A stretch of DNA of 43,665 nt from Thermoanaerobacter sp. (GTDB taxonomy: Bacteria > Bacillota > Thermoanaerobacteria > Thermoanaerobacterales > Thermoanaerobacteraceae): assembly GCA_014896455.1 (NCBI GenBank), contig JADBKJ010000005.1:1-43665 (forward strand), written 5' to 3'. Of this stretch, positions 33,492 through 40,958 are shown piece after piece. The position numbers were made by a program, and so were the translations under genes. Under the pieces are notes generated by a model. It was not told where the DNA came from and searched no databases. It was given only the letters and a program-made list of their open reading frames with translations. Position 1 is the stretch's first letter, and every line of letters starts with the position of its first letter.

Positions 33492-34588
33492 GCCAATTGA
33501 AGAGTTTTTTAGCTGTTGCAATTATAGTTTCTGTGGTTATCTCTTTAGTATTTGTATATATTGCACCAAAATATTTATGGGGTAAGGTTATTCCTATACC
33601 TTATCCGCCTTCTTCAGGAATAAGAACAGAAGTGATAATACCAACAAAAGAATCTCCTACAATAGCGGAAGTGGTGGCCAAAAAGGATACTCCTGCTGTT
33701 GTGGGAATTACTACTGTAGAATTTCAAAGAGAGTATTATTTTATAGAAAAGGCTGTAAAAGGCGTAGGTTCAGGTTTTATTGTTAATCCAAATGGCTATA
33801 TTATAACAAACAATCATGTAGCTAATGAAAAATCCAAAAATATAAAGGTATATTTAAGCAATGGCAGTATACTTCCGGGTAAAGTTTTATGGACAGACCC
33901 TGTTTTAGACCTTTCTATCTTAAAAATTGATGCCAAAGATTTACCAATTATACTTTTAGGAGATTCTGACAAGTTATCGGTAGGGCAAACAGCAATAGCA
34001 ATTGGAAATCCTTTAGGTCTTAGGTTTCAAAGGACGGTTACTTCTGGAATAATAAGTGCTTTAAATAGAAGCCTTCCCATTACTGAGGATGGAAAACCGC
34101 GGATAATGGAAGACTTGATACAGACAGATGCTTCTATAAATCCAGGTAATAGCGGAGGGCCTTTAGTGGATTCTCAAGGCTATGCAATTGGAATAAATAC
34201 TGCGAAGGTAACAACTGCTGAAGGATTGGGCTTTGCTATACCTATAAACATTGTAAAGCCTATACTTAAGAAAGTGATAGAAACGGGTACATTTAAAGCA
34301 CCTTATATTGGCATAGTTGCGTATGATAAAGAAATTGCCAGTTACATTTCCGCAGATGTTTATATATATGAAGGGATATATGTGGCAGATATTGACCCTA
34401 AAGGTCCTGCTTATAAAGCTGGCATTAGAAAAGGCAATATTATTTTGGAGATAGATGAAAGACCTGTAAATACTATGACAAGTTTAAAATGTATTATTTA
34501 TGAAAAAAATCCAGGTGACAAAATAAAAGTTAAGTACCAAACCGTATCGGGAAAGACAGGATATACTACTATAACTCTCGGAGAATAG
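33485..34588 (+). CDS. htrA: HtrA/DegP-type membrane serine protease with PDZ domain
   Basis: A 367-residue S1C protease. A membrane anchor spans about residues 7-27 (SFLAVAIIVSVVISLVFVYI); the rest is extracellular. The trypsin-like domain has the triad His 111 (TNNHVANE), Asp 142 (DLSILK) and Ser 223 (GNSGGPL). A single PDZ domain follows (about 270-365, with PAYKAGIRKGNIILEID). HtrA proteases remove misfolded exported proteins under heat or wall stress. Its place after walRK/murA and before the CxxH/CxxC gene and rlmH matches the htrC (yyxA) locus of Bacillus. The start region lies in a long inverted repeat. Confidence 0.95.
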   Translation: MQRQLKSFLAVAIIVSVVISLVFVYIAPKYLWGKVIPIPYPPSSGIRTEVIIPTKESPTIAEVVAKKDTPAVVGITTVEFQREYYFIEKAVKGVGSGFIVNPNGYIITNNHVANEKSKNIKVYLSNGSILPGKVLWTDPVLDLSILKIDAKDLPIILLGDSDKLSVGQTAIAIGNPLGLRFQRTVTSGIISALNRSLPITEDGKPRIMEDLIQTDASINPGNSGGPLVDSQGYAIGINTAKVTTAEGLGFAIPINIVKPILKKVIETGTFKAPYIGIVAYDKEIASYISADVYIYEGIYVADIDPKGPAYKAGIRKGNIILEIDERPVNTMTSLKCIIYEKNPGDKIKVKYQTVSGKTGYTTITLGE

Positions 34589-34598
34589 GAGAGGTTTT

Positions 34599-34766
34599 AT
34601 GTTTGTTGTGTGTGAAAAGCATTTAGAGGATGCCATTGAAGAATTTGTCGAAGTGTACGAACAACCACCGGATATTTACAAATTGGATGAAGTTTCTTTT
34701 ACTGATTGGCTGGTACCTCATAAATGTGATTTTTGCGATGAGCCACCTAAATATCTTGTAGTTTAA
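34599..34766 (+). CDS. CxxH/CxxC family small protein
   Basis: A 55-residue protein, [18 protein letters not shown] and ending [15 protein letters not shown]. The CxxH (VCEKH) and CxxC (CDFC) pairs can bind one metal, probably zinc. The same small family lies between htrA and rlmH in Bacillus, so conserved position supports the call. Function unknown. AGGAGAGG is the ribosome site, and the gene follows htrA by 10 bases and precedes rlmH by 17, so the three are probably one operon. Confidence 0.88.
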   Translation: MFVVCEKHLEDAIEEFVEVYEQPPDIYKLDEVSFTDWLVPHKCDFCDEPPKYLVV

Positions 34767-34783
34767 AAATGAGGGACTTAATA

Positions 34784-35251
34784 ATGAAGATATATATAAT
34801 AGCTGTTGGAAAAATAAAGGAGAACTATATAAGCGATGGGATAGTTTTTTATTTAAAAAAATTGCGCCCTTATTGTGAAATAGAAATTAAAGAAGTAGAA
34901 GAAGAAAAAGCTCATCAAAATTTAAGTGAAAAAGAAAAAAGGGAGATTTTGCGTAAAGAAGGAGAAAGAGTCCTTTCTAAAATAAAAAAGGGAAGCTTTA
35001 TTGTTTCTCTTGCTATAGAAGGAAAAGAAATAGACTCATATAAATTTTCCCAATTTATAAAGGCGGCTTTTCAATCCGGCTATAGAGAAATGACCTTTGT
35101 AATCGGTGGATCGTTGGGGTTGTGGGAGAATATAAAGGAACAATCCCATTTAAATCTTTCTTTTTCCAAAATGACTTTTCCTCACCGGCTTATGAGACTT
35201 ATACTTTTAGAACAGATTTATTTAGCTTTTAGTGGAGAAAATCACTTGTGA
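34784..35251 (+). CDS. rlmH: 23S rRNA pseudouridine-1915 N3-methyltransferase RlmH, with altered C-terminus
   Basis: About 155 residues of the SPOUT methyltransferase RlmH (starts [16 protein letters not shown]). The SAM-binding knot region [14 protein letters not shown] and the [20 protein letters not shown] helix are intact. The usual tail, of the form RAFKI-RGEPYHK, is replaced by LAFSGENHL, about four residues shorter and without the PYHK end. In RlmH the tail reaches the active site, so activity may be changed. I chose ATG 34784 (GAGGGA 8 bases upstream) over 34769. It converges on a second RlmH-family gene, overlapping by 10 bases. Confidence 0.9.
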   Translation: MKIYIIAVGKIKENYISDGIVFYLKKLRPYCEIEIKEVEEEKAHQNLSEKEKREILRKEGERVLSKIKKGSFIVSLAIEGKEIDSYKFSQFIKAAFQSGYREMTFVIGGSLGLWENIKEQSHLNLSFSKMTFPHRLMRLILLEQIYLAFSGENHL

Positions 35252-35643
35252 TACGGCTCATTGTTTAAAATTTTATATGCCCTATATAACTGTTCAAAGA
35301 AAATAGTAGAGGTCAAACCTAAACTCATTTTCATGCTGCTTATGCTTATGGTCTCATTACAATGAATTTCTTCATTTCCTATGATTATTAATATATCTGT
35401 TATTCCGGTAAGCTCAAACTCTTTTATTTTTTCTACCAATCCTTCTGAAGACAAGGATTTACCTGCAGGTGATATTACTATTTTGTAATATTTATCCGTT
35501 TCTTGAAAAGGTAATTTTTGAGAATTTTTGCAGCTTGAAAAAGTGATATTGCAAAAGCGGCTCAGCCTCTTTTGATATTCTTTTATTGCATCAGAATAAA
35601 ACTTTTCTATTTTATTACCTGTAGCATAGACTTTGTAATTCAT
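35242..35643 (-). CDS. RlmH-family paralogue (divergent SPOUT protein)
   Basis: A 133-residue protein related to Rlm[21 protein letters not shown] and [18 protein letters not shown] are clear counterparts of the RlmH N- and C-termini. The SAM-loop GGSLG of RlmH is replaced by [12 protein letters not shown], and the SKMTFPH stretch by [11 protein letters not shown]. It therefore has the knot scaffold and an intact PYHK tail but may not use the same cofactor contacts or substrate. A similar short protein occurs in other clostridia as far as I recall. Its last codons overlap those of rlmH on the other strand. Confidence 0.8.
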   Translation of the reverse strand: MNYKVYATGNKIEKFYSDAIKEYQKRLSRFCNITFSSCKNSQKLPFQETDKYYKIVISPAGKSLSSEGLVEKIKEFELTGITDILIIIGNEEIHCNETISISSMKMSLGLTSTIFFEQLYRAYKILNNEPYHK

Positions 35644-35772
35644 ATAATCACTTCTCTTTTATTTGCTGATAGTAAATATTATAAAGTGGTAAAATTATAT
35701 TGTCAAAAATATTTGAAAATATGTTTTTCATTTGATACAATATACAAAAAATAAGATGATGGAGGTATTATC

Positions 35773-36993
35773 GTGTCTGTACTTGATATTTTGCAAGAAA
35801 GAGGATATATTCAGCAAATGACTCATGAAGAAGAAATACGAGAACTTTTAGAAAAGAAAAAAATTACTTTTTACATAGGCTTTGATCCTACTGCTGATAG
35901 CTTACATGTGGGACATTTTCTTCAAATTATGGTGATGTCTCACATGCAAAAAGCAGGCCACAGGCCTATAGTTTTAATAGGCGGTGGCACAGCGATGGTA
36001 GGAGACCCAAGCGGCAGGACTGATATGAGAAAGATGTTGACTAAAGAAGAAATAGATAGAAATGCTGAAGCTTTTAAAAAGCAGATGCAAAGACTCATTG
36101 ATTTTTCAAATGGCAAAGCTATCATGGCAAATAATGCTGACTGGCTTTTAAACTTAAACTATATTGAATTTTTAAGAGACATAGGGGTTCATTTTTCTGT
36201 AAATAGAATGCTTACAGCGGAATGCTTTAAGTCCCGAATAGAAAGAGGCCTTTCCTTTTTGGAGTTTAACTACATGCTGATGCAGGCTTATGATTTTCTT
36301 GAATTAAGCAGAAGATACAATTGCGTAATGCAAATGGGCGGAGACGATCAATGGTCTAATATTATTGCTGGCATAGAGCTTATACGAAAAAAAGAAGGTA
36401 AACAGGCTTATGGTATGACATTTACTTTACTTACAACCAGTGAAGGGAAGAAAATGGGGAAAACACAAAAGGGAGCAGTGTGGCTTGACCCGAATAAGAC
36501 TTCTCCTTATGAATTCTATCAATACTGGAGAAATATAGCTGATGCGGACGTGGAAAAGGCCCTGGCACTTCTCACTTTCTTGCCTATGGATGAAGTGAGA
36601 AGATTAGGGGCATTAAAAGATAAAGAGATAAACGAGGCGAAAAAAATATTGGCATATGAGGTCACGAAACTTATACACGGAGAGGAAGAGGCTATAAAAG
36701 CCCAAAAGGCGGCAGAGGCTTTATTTGAAACTGGTGGAGATTTAGATAATGTGCCTTCTGTTACTGTCTCTTCTGATGTTTTAGGTAAAAAAATTTTAGA
36801 TGTACTTTTTGAAGCAAAGATAATACCTTCAAAGAGTGAGGGTAGAAGGCTCGTTCAACAAGGTGGACTGTATATAAACAATGAAAAAGTTGAAAGCATT
36901 GATGAATATATAAAAGATGATATGATAAAAGATAATAGCATTTTAATAAGAAAGGGCAAAAAAGAGTACCACAGGCTTGTCATTAAAGAATAA
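35773..36993 (+). CDS. tyrS: Tyrosyl-tRNA synthetase
   Basis: A 406-residue class I aminoacyl-tRNA synthetase. The HIGH-like motif is in [14 protein letters not shown], the tyrosine pocket has [12 protein letters not shown], and the KMSKS loop is KMGKTQKG. An S4 RNA-binding domain ends the protein ([20 protein letters not shown]), as in the long TyrZ-like/TyrS bacterial forms. The start is GTG 35773 with GGAGG 8 bases upstream. The 129-base upstream gap has a plausible promoter (TTGAAA...GATACAAT) but no T-box leader, so the tRNA-sensing control common in Firmicutes is absent here. Confidence 0.96.
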   Translation: MSVLDILQERGYIQQMTHEEEIRELLEKKKITFYIGFDPTADSLHVGHFLQIMVMSHMQKAGHRPIVLIGGGTAMVGDPSGRTDMRKMLTKEEIDRNAEAFKKQMQRLIDFSNGKAIMANNADWLLNLNYIEFLRDIGVHFSVNRMLTAECFKSRIERGLSFLEFNYMLMQAYDFLELSRRYNCVMQMGGDDQWSNIIAGIELIRKKEGKQAYGMTFTLLTTSEGKKMGKTQKGAVWLDPNKTSPYEFYQYWRNIADADVEKALALLTFLPMDEVRRLGALKDKEINEAKKILAYEVTKLIHGEEEAIKAQKAAEALFETGGDLDNVPSVTVSSDVLGKKILDVLFEAKIIPSKSEGRRLVQQGGLYINNEKVESIDEYIKDDMIKDNSILIRKGKKEYHRLVIKE

Positions 36994-37037
36994 AGGGGGG
37001 CTTTATATATTAGAAAGAGAAGCAGATGTGAGGCAAG

Positions 37038-37856
37038 ATGGTCTTTATCGCAACCGCTTTATATATTGAGGCAAAACCTCTAATTGAATATTTTGGCTTA
37101 AAAAAAGATGTAGAGAATCGATATTTTCAAGTTTTTAAAAATGAAGAAATAACGTTGGTAGTAACAGGAGTGGGCAAAATAAATAGCAGTATAGCTGTTT
37201 CTCATGCGGCAACTCGATATTTGTGGGATCCACAAAGCTTTATAATAAACCTTGGTGTATGTGGTTCGAAAGATATTGATGAAAAACTAGGGAACATATA
37301 CCTTATTAACAAAATTGTAGACAATGAAACTCAGAAAAATTATATACCTGATATCTTAGTAAATCATCCTTTTGAAGAAAGCGATATAGAGACTTTTAAC
37401 TATATAGTAAAAGATAAAGGTTTGATGTCAGCAAGACTTTGTGATATGGAAGCCAGCGGTTTTTATCAAGCAGCTTCTAAATTTTTTGAAACCCACAGAA
37501 TTTATATTTTAAAAATTGTTTCTGATAGGACAGATTTCGAGGATGTGTCTAAAAATAAAATTTATGAGTTAATAAAAAACAAGTTAAAGGAAATAGATGA
37601 ATTTATTAAAATATTGAAAAATAATTTTAAAACCGAGGAAATATTTTCCTTTTATGAAAAAGAAATTATAAATTTTTTTTCACAAAAGCTAAAACTTACG
37701 GTAAGTCAAAGGCAAATTTTTTATAAAGCTTGTCTACATTATAAGGTTAGAAAAAGTGAAGGTATAGATTTTTTAAAAAACTTTTATGATGTACAGGTAA
37801 ATAATAAAGAAGAAAGGAAGAAGGCCTTTGAAAAAATTCTCTCACATTTACGTTGA
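37038..37856 (+). CDS. Nucleoside phosphorylase/nucleosidase-like protein
   Basis: A 272-residue protein. The first ~190 residues follow the purine-nucleoside-phosphorylase/MTA-SAH nucleosidase fold: MVFIATALYIEAKPLIEYFG, then VVTGVGKINSSIAV, IINLGVCGS and the catalytic-type CDMEASGFYQAA with an acidic residue at the ribose site. The C-terminal ~80 residues are an added helical part. The substrate is unknown; it could cleave S-adenosyl by-products. It overlaps the radical SAM gene downstream by 28 bases, so a shared role (clearing 5'-deoxyadenosine or MTA made by that enzyme) is attractive but inferred. Confidence 0.75.
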   Translation: MVFIATALYIEAKPLIEYFGLKKDVENRYFQVFKNEEITLVVTGVGKINSSIAVSHAATRYLWDPQSFIINLGVCGSKDIDEKLGNIYLINKIVDNETQKNYIPDILVNHPFEESDIETFNYIVKDKGLMSARLCDMEASGFYQAASKFFETHRIYILKIVSDRTDFEDVSKNKIYELIKNKLKEIDEFIKILKNNFKTEEIFSFYEKEIINFFSQKLKLTVSQRQIFYKACLHYKVRKSEGIDFLKNFYDVQVNNKEERKKAFEKILSHLR

Positions 37857-38826
37857 GAAGGAGGTACTTCCTAATCCTATAACGCAAAATATTTTAAAGA
37901 AATTTCCTAAAAGTAAAGTAGTGCTTATTGATAGATATAGTGAGGTTTTCAATAGACCTAATCAAAACTACCTTATACAAAAAGAAAGGCAAAATCTTAT
38001 ATTGGCCCAAAAAAGATATGATTTTATATACAAAGGTTCTAAGCTTTGTGAAGACTTTAAAAATTCTAATTTTTACCATACATCAAATATATTTAATTGT
38101 ATCTATGATTGTGATTATTGCTATTTACAGGGTATGTACCCCTCAGGACATCTTGTTATTTTTGTGAATATTGAGGACTATTTTAAAGAAATAGATAAAC
38201 TTACACAAGAGAAGGAGGTCTATTTAAGCATATCCTATGAGACGGATTTACTTGCTTTAGAATACCTTACAGGCTTTACTAAACAGTGGATTGAATATGC
38301 CAAAGGGAATAAAAACCTTGTAATAGAAATACGAACAAAAAGCGCCAATTTTTCTTCCGTAGAATTTATCGACACAACTTCTAATGTAATTTTCGCATGG
38401 ACATTGTTGCCACAACCGGTCATCGATAAATATGAAAAACTAACACCTTCTCTTAGTAAAAGAATAGAAAGCATAAAAAGGGCCATATCAAAGGGTTTAA
38501 AAGTTAGAATTTCTATTGAACCAGTGATGTATATAGAAGGATTTGAAAAAATATATAAAAATTTTGTGGAATATATTTTTTCAAAAATACCTAAAGAAGG
38601 TATACAAGATGTCAATATTGGAGCTTTTAGAATGGTAAAGGAGCAAGCTAAAAAAATAGAAAAATTAAAAGAATATTCTCCAATATTTTGTTATGATACG
38701 GTTTTGAAAGATGGAATATTTACTTATAAAGAGGCAGAATATTTTGAGCAATTTGTTTATAGAGAAGTAATAAAATATATTGAAAAGGGAAAAGTGTATT
38801 TATTAAACAAACTCCCCTCTAACTAA
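37828..38826 (+). CDS. Spore photoproduct lyase-like radical SAM protein
   Basis: 332 residues. The radical SAM cluster cysteines are 91, 95 and 98 in NCIYDCDYCYLQGMYPSG, spaced CxxxCxxC as in spore photoproduct lyase. Overall order of motifs matches SPL, which repairs the UV lesion of spore DNA. At the place where SPL has its hydrogen-donor cysteine (in an ACTSDI-like segment) this protein reads SISYETDLLALEYLTG, with Tyr instead of Cys. It may be an SPL-like enzyme with altered chemistry or a different target. The start is TTG 37828 inside the preceding gene. Confidence 0.8.
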   Translation: MKKFSHIYVEKEVLPNPITQNILKKFPKSKVVLIDRYSEVFNRPNQNYLIQKERQNLILAQKRYDFIYKGSKLCEDFKNSNFYHTSNIFNCIYDCDYCYLQGMYPSGHLVIFVNIEDYFKEIDKLTQEKEVYLSISYETDLLALEYLTGFTKQWIEYAKGNKNLVIEIRTKSANFSSVEFIDTTSNVIFAWTLLPQPVIDKYEKLTPSLSKRIESIKRAISKGLKVRISIEPVMYIEGFEKIYKNFVEYIFSKIPKEGIQDVNIGAFRMVKEQAKKIEKLKEYSPIFCYDTVLKDGIFTYKEAEYFEQFVYREVIKYIEKGKVYLLNKLPSN

Positions 38827-38838
38827 GAGGGTTTTTAT
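38815..38838 (+). terminator. Terminator of the SPL-like gene
   Basis: CCCTCT and AGAGGG pair around AACTA, overlapping the stop codon, followed by TTTTTAT. Confidence 0.88.
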
Positions 38839-39045
38839 CTGTCATTCTAAAAGCAGATAATTCAATAGGGAGGATTGTTAAAAACATCTTGATTTTTAAA
38901 ACAGTTTTCCTTATAATATAAATTGCGACCCAATACTTATGGGGGGTAACCGTAACTTATAACGATTTGTAATAAAAAGGAATTGCAATTTTGCTTATAT
39001 AAATTTTTGATTTTGGATAACATAAATATTTAAAGAGGTGATTTG

Positions 39046-39630
39046 ATGTTAGAGTTTATAAAGGATACTCAGCACTTTGAAGAAGTAAAAAATAAAGAAG
39101 AATTTTTTATGCTAATGTTTTATTCTAATTCTTCACAAAAGAGTCTTGAAGCTTTAGAGGTCATTAAGAAATTCAGTGAAGACAATCCTAAAGTGCCCGT
39201 TTATGTAGTAAATGCTTCTGAGATAAGAGATATTCATCCACAATATGGAATCAAAGTAGTGCCTTCAGTGATACTTTTCAAGGATAAAGAGCCCTGGCAG
39301 TTTGTATTTGGACTTCAAAGCAAAGAATATTATGAAAAACTTTTGGTTGTCGCTCCTTCAAAAGCTTCTGATGGAAAAGGTCAAAAGTTCCACAGAGTGA
39401 CTGTTTACACCACTCCTTCTTGCCCATGGTGCAATGCTACAAAGGCATATCTAAGACAACACAACATACCTTTTAGAGAAGTAGACGTGAGCAAAAATCC
39501 AAGTGCTGCAGCAGAATTAGTAAGGCGGAGCGGCCAAAGAGGTGTGCCTCAGACGGATATTGATGGCACAATTGTAGTAGGGTTTGATAAAGCTAAGCTT
39601 AATAGATTGCTAGGAATTACTGAACAATAA
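39046..39630 (+). CDS. Thioredoxin-like/glutaredoxin fusion protein
   Basis: About 194 residues. Residues 1-100 have a thioredoxin fold (FFMLMFYSNSSQKSLEALEV, VVPSVILFKDKEP), but the CxxC site is replaced by NSSQKS, so this domain is not redox active. Residues about 115-190 are a glutaredoxin with active-site CPWC in YTTPSCPWCNATKAYLR and the GVPQTDIDG cis-Pro loop. It would reduce disulfides or transfer electrons in the cytoplasm. AAAGAGGTGA precedes ATG 39046. The 200-base upstream gap includes a C/G-rich inverted motif near 38928-38950. Confidence 0.88.
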   Translation: MLEFIKDTQHFEEVKNKEEFFMLMFYSNSSQKSLEALEVIKKFSEDNPKVPVYVVNASEIRDIHPQYGIKVVPSVILFKDKEPWQFVFGLQSKEYYEKLLVVAPSKASDGKGQKFHRVTVYTTPSCPWCNATKAYLRQHNIPFREVDVSKNPSAAAELVRRSGQRGVPQTDIDGTIVVGFDKAKLNRLLGITEQ

Positions 39631-39720
39631 GTTTTTGTTCTTGTACCTTTTTATAAATGAGGTATAATAAATAATGTAATAATGTGCGGTAAAAAATAAT
39701 AAAAGAAAGGAGAAGGAGTT

Positions 39721-40005
39721 ATGACAAAAATACAACCTATAAACGGCCATGCACTTATTAAATTGGAAAAAGAGCCTGAAGAGAAAAAGATAGGCGGAGT
39801 AATAATTCCCAAGACCGCTGAAGAGAAATTAAATCAGGGAATAATTGAGGCTCTTGCAGCTGGTGCCACCGATGAGCTTGCTGTAGGGGATAGGGTTATA
39901 TATAAAGAGTTTTCAGGTACGAAGATAAAACACGAGGGAGAGGAATATCTCATAATTCCAGTAGATGACATACTGGCTAAGTTAGTGGAAGTTGACGAAA
40001 TATAA
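39721..40005 (+). CDS. Solo GroES-family co-chaperonin
   Basis: A 94-residue Cpn10/GroES protein: TKIQPINGHALIKLEKEPEE, a mobile-loop region with IGGVIIPKTAEEK, then VGDRVIYKEFSGTKIKHEGE and EYLIIPVDDILAKL. The length is normal. No groEL lies in the window, and a strong terminator follows at once, so this is not the usual groESL operon. It may be a second, specialised co-chaperonin. AAGGAGAAGGAG precedes the ATG. No CIRCE heat-shock repeat is visible upstream. Confidence 0.88.
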   Translation: MTKIQPINGHALIKLEKEPEEKKIGGVIIPKTAEEKLNQGIIEALAAGATDELAVGDRVIYKEFSGTKIKHEGEEYLIIPVDDILAKLVEVDEI

Positions 40006-40044
40006 GAAGTCGGGGAAATTGAAGTCCCGACTTCTTATATTTTT
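40002..40044 (+). terminator. Terminator of the GroES-like gene
   Basis: A perfect 13-bp stem: ATAAGAAGTCGGG (40002-40014) with CCCGACTTCTTAT (40026-40038), then a T-run. The first arm overlaps the stop codon. Confidence 0.93.
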
Positions 40045-40047
40045 ATA

Positions 40048-40088
40048 GATAATTATTGACATATGTTTATTAAATGAAAATAATTATC
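40048..40088 (+). promoter_or_regulatory. 10-bp inverted repeat upstream of the suf promoter
   Basis: GATAATTATT (40048-40057) and AATAATTATC (40079-40088) are perfect inverted repeats 21 bases apart. A TTGACA begins at 40056. The GATAAT/ATTATC units resemble Fur-type iron boxes in composition, but the spacing is not that of a classical box. Confidence 0.4.
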
Positions 40089-40107
40089 AATTTTGTGTCT
40101 TTTTCTA

Positions 40108-40173
40108 TTGATTTGGTTGTTTAGGTGGTGTATAATAGTATTGCTTGAGTATTCCTATTAAAATAGTCGGAAT
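40108..40173 (+). promoter_or_regulatory. suf promoter with IscR-like operator
   Basis: TTGATT (40108-40113), 17 bases, TATAAT (40131-40136). At 40151-40173, just after the predicted start site, lies ATTCC...TAAAATAGTCGGAAT. Its core TAAAATAGTCGG fits the half-site of the known [Fe-S]-IscR (type 1) consensus, and the ends ATTCC/GGAAT form an inverted repeat. Repression of the suf operon by an Rrf2/IscR-type sensor is the natural reading; no iscR gene is in the window. Confidence 0.65.
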
Positions 40174-40192
40174 TAAAAAGGAGTTGTAAAAG

Positions 40193-40939
40193 ATGAGAGA
40201 AACATTGTTAGAAATAAAGGATTTGCATGTAGAAGTTGAGGACAAATATATCCTTAAAGGGCTTAATTTAACAATAAAAAAAGGAGAAATACATGCAATT
40301 ATGGGACCCAATGGTGGTGGTAAAAGCACATTGTGCAATTCCATCATGGGGAATCCTAAATATAAAGTGACTTTAGGACAGATTTTATTTGAAGGAGAAG
40401 ATATAACAAATTTAAAAGTCAATGAAAGGGCAAAAAAGGGCATCTTTTTGTCTTTTCAGTACCCTGAAGAAATACCAGGAATAACAGTGGATAATTTTAT
40501 AAGGACCTCTGTTAATATTGTGACAGGCCAAAATGTGACGATGCTTCAATTTGCAAAAGACATGAAAAACACATTAGAGCTTTTAGATATGAAATCCGAG
40601 TACAGAAGTAGGTATTTAAATGTAGGTTTTTCTGGAGGGGAAAAGAAAAAAACTGAGATACTCCAGATGGCTTTTCTGAAGCCTAAACTTGTAATGCTTG
40701 ACGAAATTGACTCAGGTCTTGATATAGATGCCTTAAAAGTTGTCGCGGAAGCGGTCAAAAAGCTAAAGACTGAAGAGATGTCTATTTTAATAGTCACTCA
40801 CTACAACAGGATATTGGATTACCTTGAGCCAGATGCAATATCTGTTTTAATGGATGGAAAGATTGTAAAAAGTGGTGACAGGGACCTTGCAAAGATTCTT
40901 GAAGAAAAGGGTTATGACTTTGTGAGAAATGGCGTGTAA
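40193..40939 (+). CDS. sufC: Fe-S cluster assembly ATPase SufC
   Basis: A 248-residue ABC-type ATPase that drives the SufBCD scaffold. Walker A is GPNGGGKST, the Q-loop is FQYPEEIPG (typical of SufC), the signature is FSGGEKKKTEIL, and Walker B is LVMLDEIDSGLD. The H-loop is VTHYNRIL. AAAGGAG precedes the ATG. First gene of sufC-sufB-sufD-sufS behind an IscR-like operator. Confidence 0.97.
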   Translation: MRETLLEIKDLHVEVEDKYILKGLNLTIKKGEIHAIMGPNGGGKSTLCNSIMGNPKYKVTLGQILFEGEDITNLKVNERAKKGIFLSFQYPEEIPGITVDNFIRTSVNIVTGQNVTMLQFAKDMKNTLELLDMKSEYRSRYLNVGFSGGEKKKTEILQMAFLKPKLVMLDEIDSGLDIDALKVVAEAVKKLKTEEMSILIVTHYNRILDYLEPDAISVLMDGKIVKSGDRDLAKILEEKGYDFVRNGV

Positions 40940-40958
40940 CCCATAGGAGGCGAAAATA

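Noticed and set aside
35644..35772. T-box leader for tyrS
   Set aside because: The gap is only 129 bases and lacks the T-box core sequence and a terminator hairpin.
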